Of a stretch of DNA of 33,156 bases, positions 30,839 to 33,156 are shown in pieces. The stretch is from Sphingomonadales bacterium (lineage in GTDB: Bacteria > Pseudomonadota > Alphaproteobacteria > Sphingomonadales > Sphingomonadaceae): contig JAFKLV010000370.1 of assembly GCA_017304125.1 (NCBI GenBank), forward strand, positions 1-33,156, written 5' to 3'. How positions within the stretch are numbered: position 1 is the first letter of the stretch; every line of letters starts with the position of its first letter. Position numbers and translations under genes: made by a program. The notes below the pieces were generated by a model. That model had not been told where the DNA came from, searched no databases, and was given only the letters and a program-made list of their open reading frames with translations.

Positions 30839-31891
30839 TCAATCCTCCAGATCGATGATCGATTTCCACCGCCGACGGCCGGCGACATAATGCAGTTCGA
30901 GCTGTTCGCCGTCGATCCATTCGATCTTGCTCGCCGCGGCGATCGACGTGCCGGCGGGCAGGGCCGGGACGATCCCGGCGTAGCGCCGCGCGACCTTCTT
31001 CAGCGAGATGTCTCTTTCCACCCCGACGCCGCGCCGATCGTCCCAGATCAGCGACACATGCCGCGATCCCCAAAAGGCATGAACCTCGGCCGCCGCGGGG
31101 CCGGCGCGATAGCGGACCCCGGCATTGTGCTTCACCAGCACCACCGGCACCGCCGAGGCCATCATGCTCACCCCGGCGACCGCCATCGCCGCATTGCCGG
31201 CGAAGCGGAAATGCTGCTCGCGAATATAGGGCAGCCCCCATTTCATCAGGAATGACGCCGCGACCGCGGCGACGCCCACCACCGTGCCGGCCATCAGGCT
31301 GCGCGCGGTGAGCAGGCCGAGCCACGCATAGAGCGCAAGCTTGAGCGCGTGGAGCAGCAATTCGTTGAGCGCGCGGGTGGCGACGATCTCCGACTTCTCC
31401 ATCCCCATCCGGAGGTAGAAGCGATTGAACAGCAGCCCGACCTGCCCGGTAAACCCCGAGAGCAATCCCGCGGCGGCCCCGATCAGCCGGACGGTCGACG
31501 GCCGAACGCGGCGCGATACGGTGCGTGCCGGGAACAAGCGGCCGACGAACAGCAGCAGCAGATTGGCGACAAGAAACGCGCCGAGCGCGAGCTTCACATA
31601 GACCGGATCGAACCGCGCCAGCAGCCACACCCCCAGCGCCGCGAACGGCAATGCGATCGGCACGAACAGTCGCACGACATCCCAGCGCACCGAGCGCCAG
31701 AAGACGATGCTGCGCGAGACCGAACTGGTCGCGGTGCCGAGCGACAGTGCCGCCGGCACCTGCGCCGCCGGCACCAGCAAGGCGAGGATCGGCATCAGGA
31801 TCAGCCCCGCGCCGCCCCCGGCCACGGTGCTGACCGCAAAGGCCGCGAGCGCCGCCAGGAACAGGAACAGGATGAGCATCGCGGCGGGCAT
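30839..31891 (-). CDS. TSUP-family (TauE/SafE) permease with C-terminal soluble domain
   Basis: About 350 residues. The N-terminal 255 or so form the TSUP permease with about eight helices: FAVSTVAGGGAGLILMPIL and the second half GLLSGFTGQVGLLFNRFYLRMGMEKSEIVATRALNELL are its two inverted repeats. Family members export sulfite, sulfoacetate or related organic anions. Unusually, about 95 residues follow the last helix (HNAGVRYRAGPAAAEVHAFWGSR to IIDLED), predicted cytosolic or periplasmic and beta-rich. The ATG at 31891 was chosen; an upstream TTG at 31930 would lengthen it by 13 residues, and neither has a good ribosome site. The Hsp70-like gene diverges from it across 140 bp. The substrate is unknown. 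Confidence 0.82.
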   Translation of the reverse strand: MPAAMLILFLFLAALAAFAVSTVAGGGAGLILMPILALLVPAAQVPAALSLGTATSSVSRSIVFWRSVRWDVVRLFVPIALPFAALGVWLLARFDPVYVKLALGAFLVANLLLLFVGRLFPARTVSRRVRPSTVRLIGAAAGLLSGFTGQVGLLFNRFYLRMGMEKSEIVATRALNELLLHALKLALYAWLGLLTARSLMAGTVVGVAAVAASFLMKWGLPYIREQHFRFAGNAAMAVAGVSMMASAVPVVLVKHNAGVRYRAGPAAAEVHAFWGSRHVSLIWDDRRGVGVERDISLKKVARRYAGIVPALPAGTSIAAASKIEWIDGEQLELHYVAGRRRWKSIIDLED

Positions 31892-32031
31892 AAGCGCGCG
31901 CCGCGCGGCGGCATAATTGTGAAATTGCAAGGTTGGGCGCTGCGCGCGCGGAATTGAACTCGGCCGCGCCGCGTGCCATAGGCGCCCGCCCTTCGGCCGG
32001 GCGGCCGTTCACCCCAGCCGGGAGCATCAAT

Positions 32032-33156
32032 ATGGCAGGCACGCACGCAGCCACCGCGCTCGGGCTCGATTTCGGCACGACCAATACGGTCGTCGCTTTG
32101 GCCGACGGCACCGGCGGCTCCGACCTTGTCGACTTTGCCGGGCCGGGCGCGACCGACGCGGTGTTCCGCTCGGCGTTATGCTTCTGGGAGGACGAGAAGG
32201 GCTGGAACGGCATCGCGCATGAGGCGGGGCCGTGGGCGATCGAGGAATATCTGCAATCCTCGCTCGACAGCCGTTTCGTCCAGTCGTTCAAGAGCGTCGC
32301 GGCAAGCCCGTTGTTCGAACGCGCGCTGATCTTCAACCGCCCGTTCCGCTTCGAGGATCTCGGGCGGCTGTTTCTGCAGAAGCTGGTGAGACATGCCGGC
32401 GGGCGGCTCGACCAGCGCCCGCGCCGCGTGATCGTCGGGCGCCCGGTCGAATATGCCGGCGCGCGCCCCGACGCCGCGCTCGCCCGGCAGCGCTACGACC
32501 TGATGCTCAAGGAGTTCGGCGTCGAGCTGCATTATGTCTATGAGCCGCTCGGCGCGGCGCACAGCTATGCCACCCGGCTGACCCGCCCGGCGACGATCCT
32601 GGTCGCCGATTTCGGCGGCGGCACGACCGATTTCTCGATCGTCCGCGTCGCCGCGCCGGGCGCCGCGCAGCGCTGCATCCCGCTCGCCTCCGCCGGGGTC
32701 GGCATCGCCGGCGACCGCTTCGACCAGCGCATCGTCAGCCAGCTGATCCTGCCGTTGCTCGGCAAGGGCGGCAGCTATCGCTCGTTCGGCAAATTGCTTG
32801 AAATCCCGGGCGGCTATTTCGCCGATTTCGCCGATTGGTCACGGCTGGCGATGATGCGCAACCGCCGCACGCTCGATGAGCTGCGCCGGTTGCAGCGCGA
32901 CGCGGTCGACCCCGCCCCGATCGGGCGGATGATCGCGCTGATCGAGCATGAGCAGGGCTTCCCGCTGTACGACGCGGTCGGCCGGCTCAAGCGCCAGCTG
33001 TCGAGCGAGACGCACGCCGAATTCCGCTTCAGCAGCGAAGGCGTCGAGATCGCCGCGGAGGTGCGCCGCGACGCGTTCGAACAATGGATCGCCGCCGATC
33101 TCCGCCGGATCGAAGCGGCGATGGATCATGCGCTCGATCGCGCCGCGCTGTCCCCC
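32032..33156 (+). CDS. Hsp70-family protein (YegD-like), 3' end beyond window
   Basis: 375 codons are present and the frame is open at the window end. The ATG at 32032 has GGGAG about 7 nt upstream. The nucleotide-binding domain shows the actin/Hsp70 signatures: phosphate-1 LGLDFGTTNTVVAL at residues 9-22, VIVGRPVEY in the middle, and phosphate-2 ILVADFGGGTTDFSIVRV. The inserts (WAIEEYLQSSLDSRFVQSFKSV and GGYFADFADWSRLAMM) match the YegD-type atypical Hsp70s, which lack the standard C-terminal substrate domain, and not DnaK. Its role is unknown; YegD-like proteins are putative chaperones. No DnaJ or GrpE gene is near. Confidence 0.88.
   Translation, partial: MAGTHAATALGLDFGTTNTVVALADGTGGSDLVDFAGPGATDAVFRSALCFWEDEKGWNGIAHEAGPWAIEEYLQSSLDSRFVQSFKSVAASPLFERALIFNRPFRFEDLGRLFLQKLVRHAGGRLDQRPRRVIVGRPVEYAGARPDAALARQRYDLMLKEFGVELHYVYEPLGAAHSYATRLTRPATILVADFGGGTTDFSIVRVAAPGAAQRCIPLASAGVGIAGDRFDQRIVSQLILPLLGKGGSYRSFGKLLEIPGGYFADFADWSRLAMMRNRRTLDELRRLQRDAVDPAPIGRMIALIEHEQGFPLYDAVGRLKRQLSSETHAEFRFSSEGVEIAAEVRRDAFEQWIAADLRRIEAAMDHALDRAALSP

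Noticed and set aside
31983..32003. CGCCCG/CGGGCG inverted repeat before the Hsp70-like gene
   Set aside because: Short GC-only arms like this are common by chance at this GC content, and it has no clear relation to a promoter or U-tract.

Overview
The window is a stretch of high-GC chromosome that reads like a sphingomonad (Alphaproteobacteria, Sphingomonadaceae). I infer this from the two large TonB-dependent receptors, the FecI/FecR-type signalling pair, the paired beta-propeller amidohydrolases and the style of coding. No rRNA, tRNA, CRISPR array, IS element or phage gene was seen. Gene density is high, with many 4-nt start/stop overlaps, so most genes sit in short operons.

Layout. (1) 1-1449, + strand: the 3' part of an FMN-dependent alpha-hydroxy acid dehydrogenase, then a MarR-type regulator. 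(2) 1446-10153: a two-gene minus-strand unit (TonB receptor, then amidohydrolase with an N-terminal TolB-like propeller) diverges from a paralogous propeller-amidohydrolase on the plus strand, which ends at a strong intrinsic terminator. The 347-bp divergent promoter region carries the same 12-nt word just downstream of both candidate -10 boxes. (3) 10219-13692, minus strand: a cytosolic-type copper amine oxidase, a small exported cytochrome c and an unrecognised His-containing polytopic membrane protein. Divergent from it is an operon of a class II HDAC/acetylpolyamine-amidohydrolase-like enzyme, an MFS transporter and an NTF2-fold protein (13893-16533). Together these suggest uptake, deacetylation and oxidation of an (acetylated) amine.

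(4) 16540-25034, minus strand, in transcription order: ECF sigma factor, FecR anti-sigma factor, TonB receptor with STN domain, KpsE-like PCP, Wza/KpsD-like OPX lipoprotein, and OpgH glucan glucosyltransferase. The last three genes are tightly coupled (ATGA overlap, then stop directly followed by start). A periplasmic-glucan synthase wired to capsule-export parts and to a cell-surface signalling module is the most unusual system here. (5) 25236-29010: PiT phosphate transporter and a CorA/ZntB-type metal transporter (+), convergent with polyphosphate kinase 2 (-). Both PiT and PPK2 have Pho-box-like sequences upstream. The PPK2 box is followed by a well-placed -10 and a leader with two consecutive hairpins. 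(6) 29033-33156: a SAM methyltransferase (-), an exported hypothetical protein (+), a TSUP permease with an extra soluble C-terminal domain (-), and a divergent Hsp70/YegD-like protein cut by the window end.

Functions are assigned from recognisable motifs read by eye. No database search was run.
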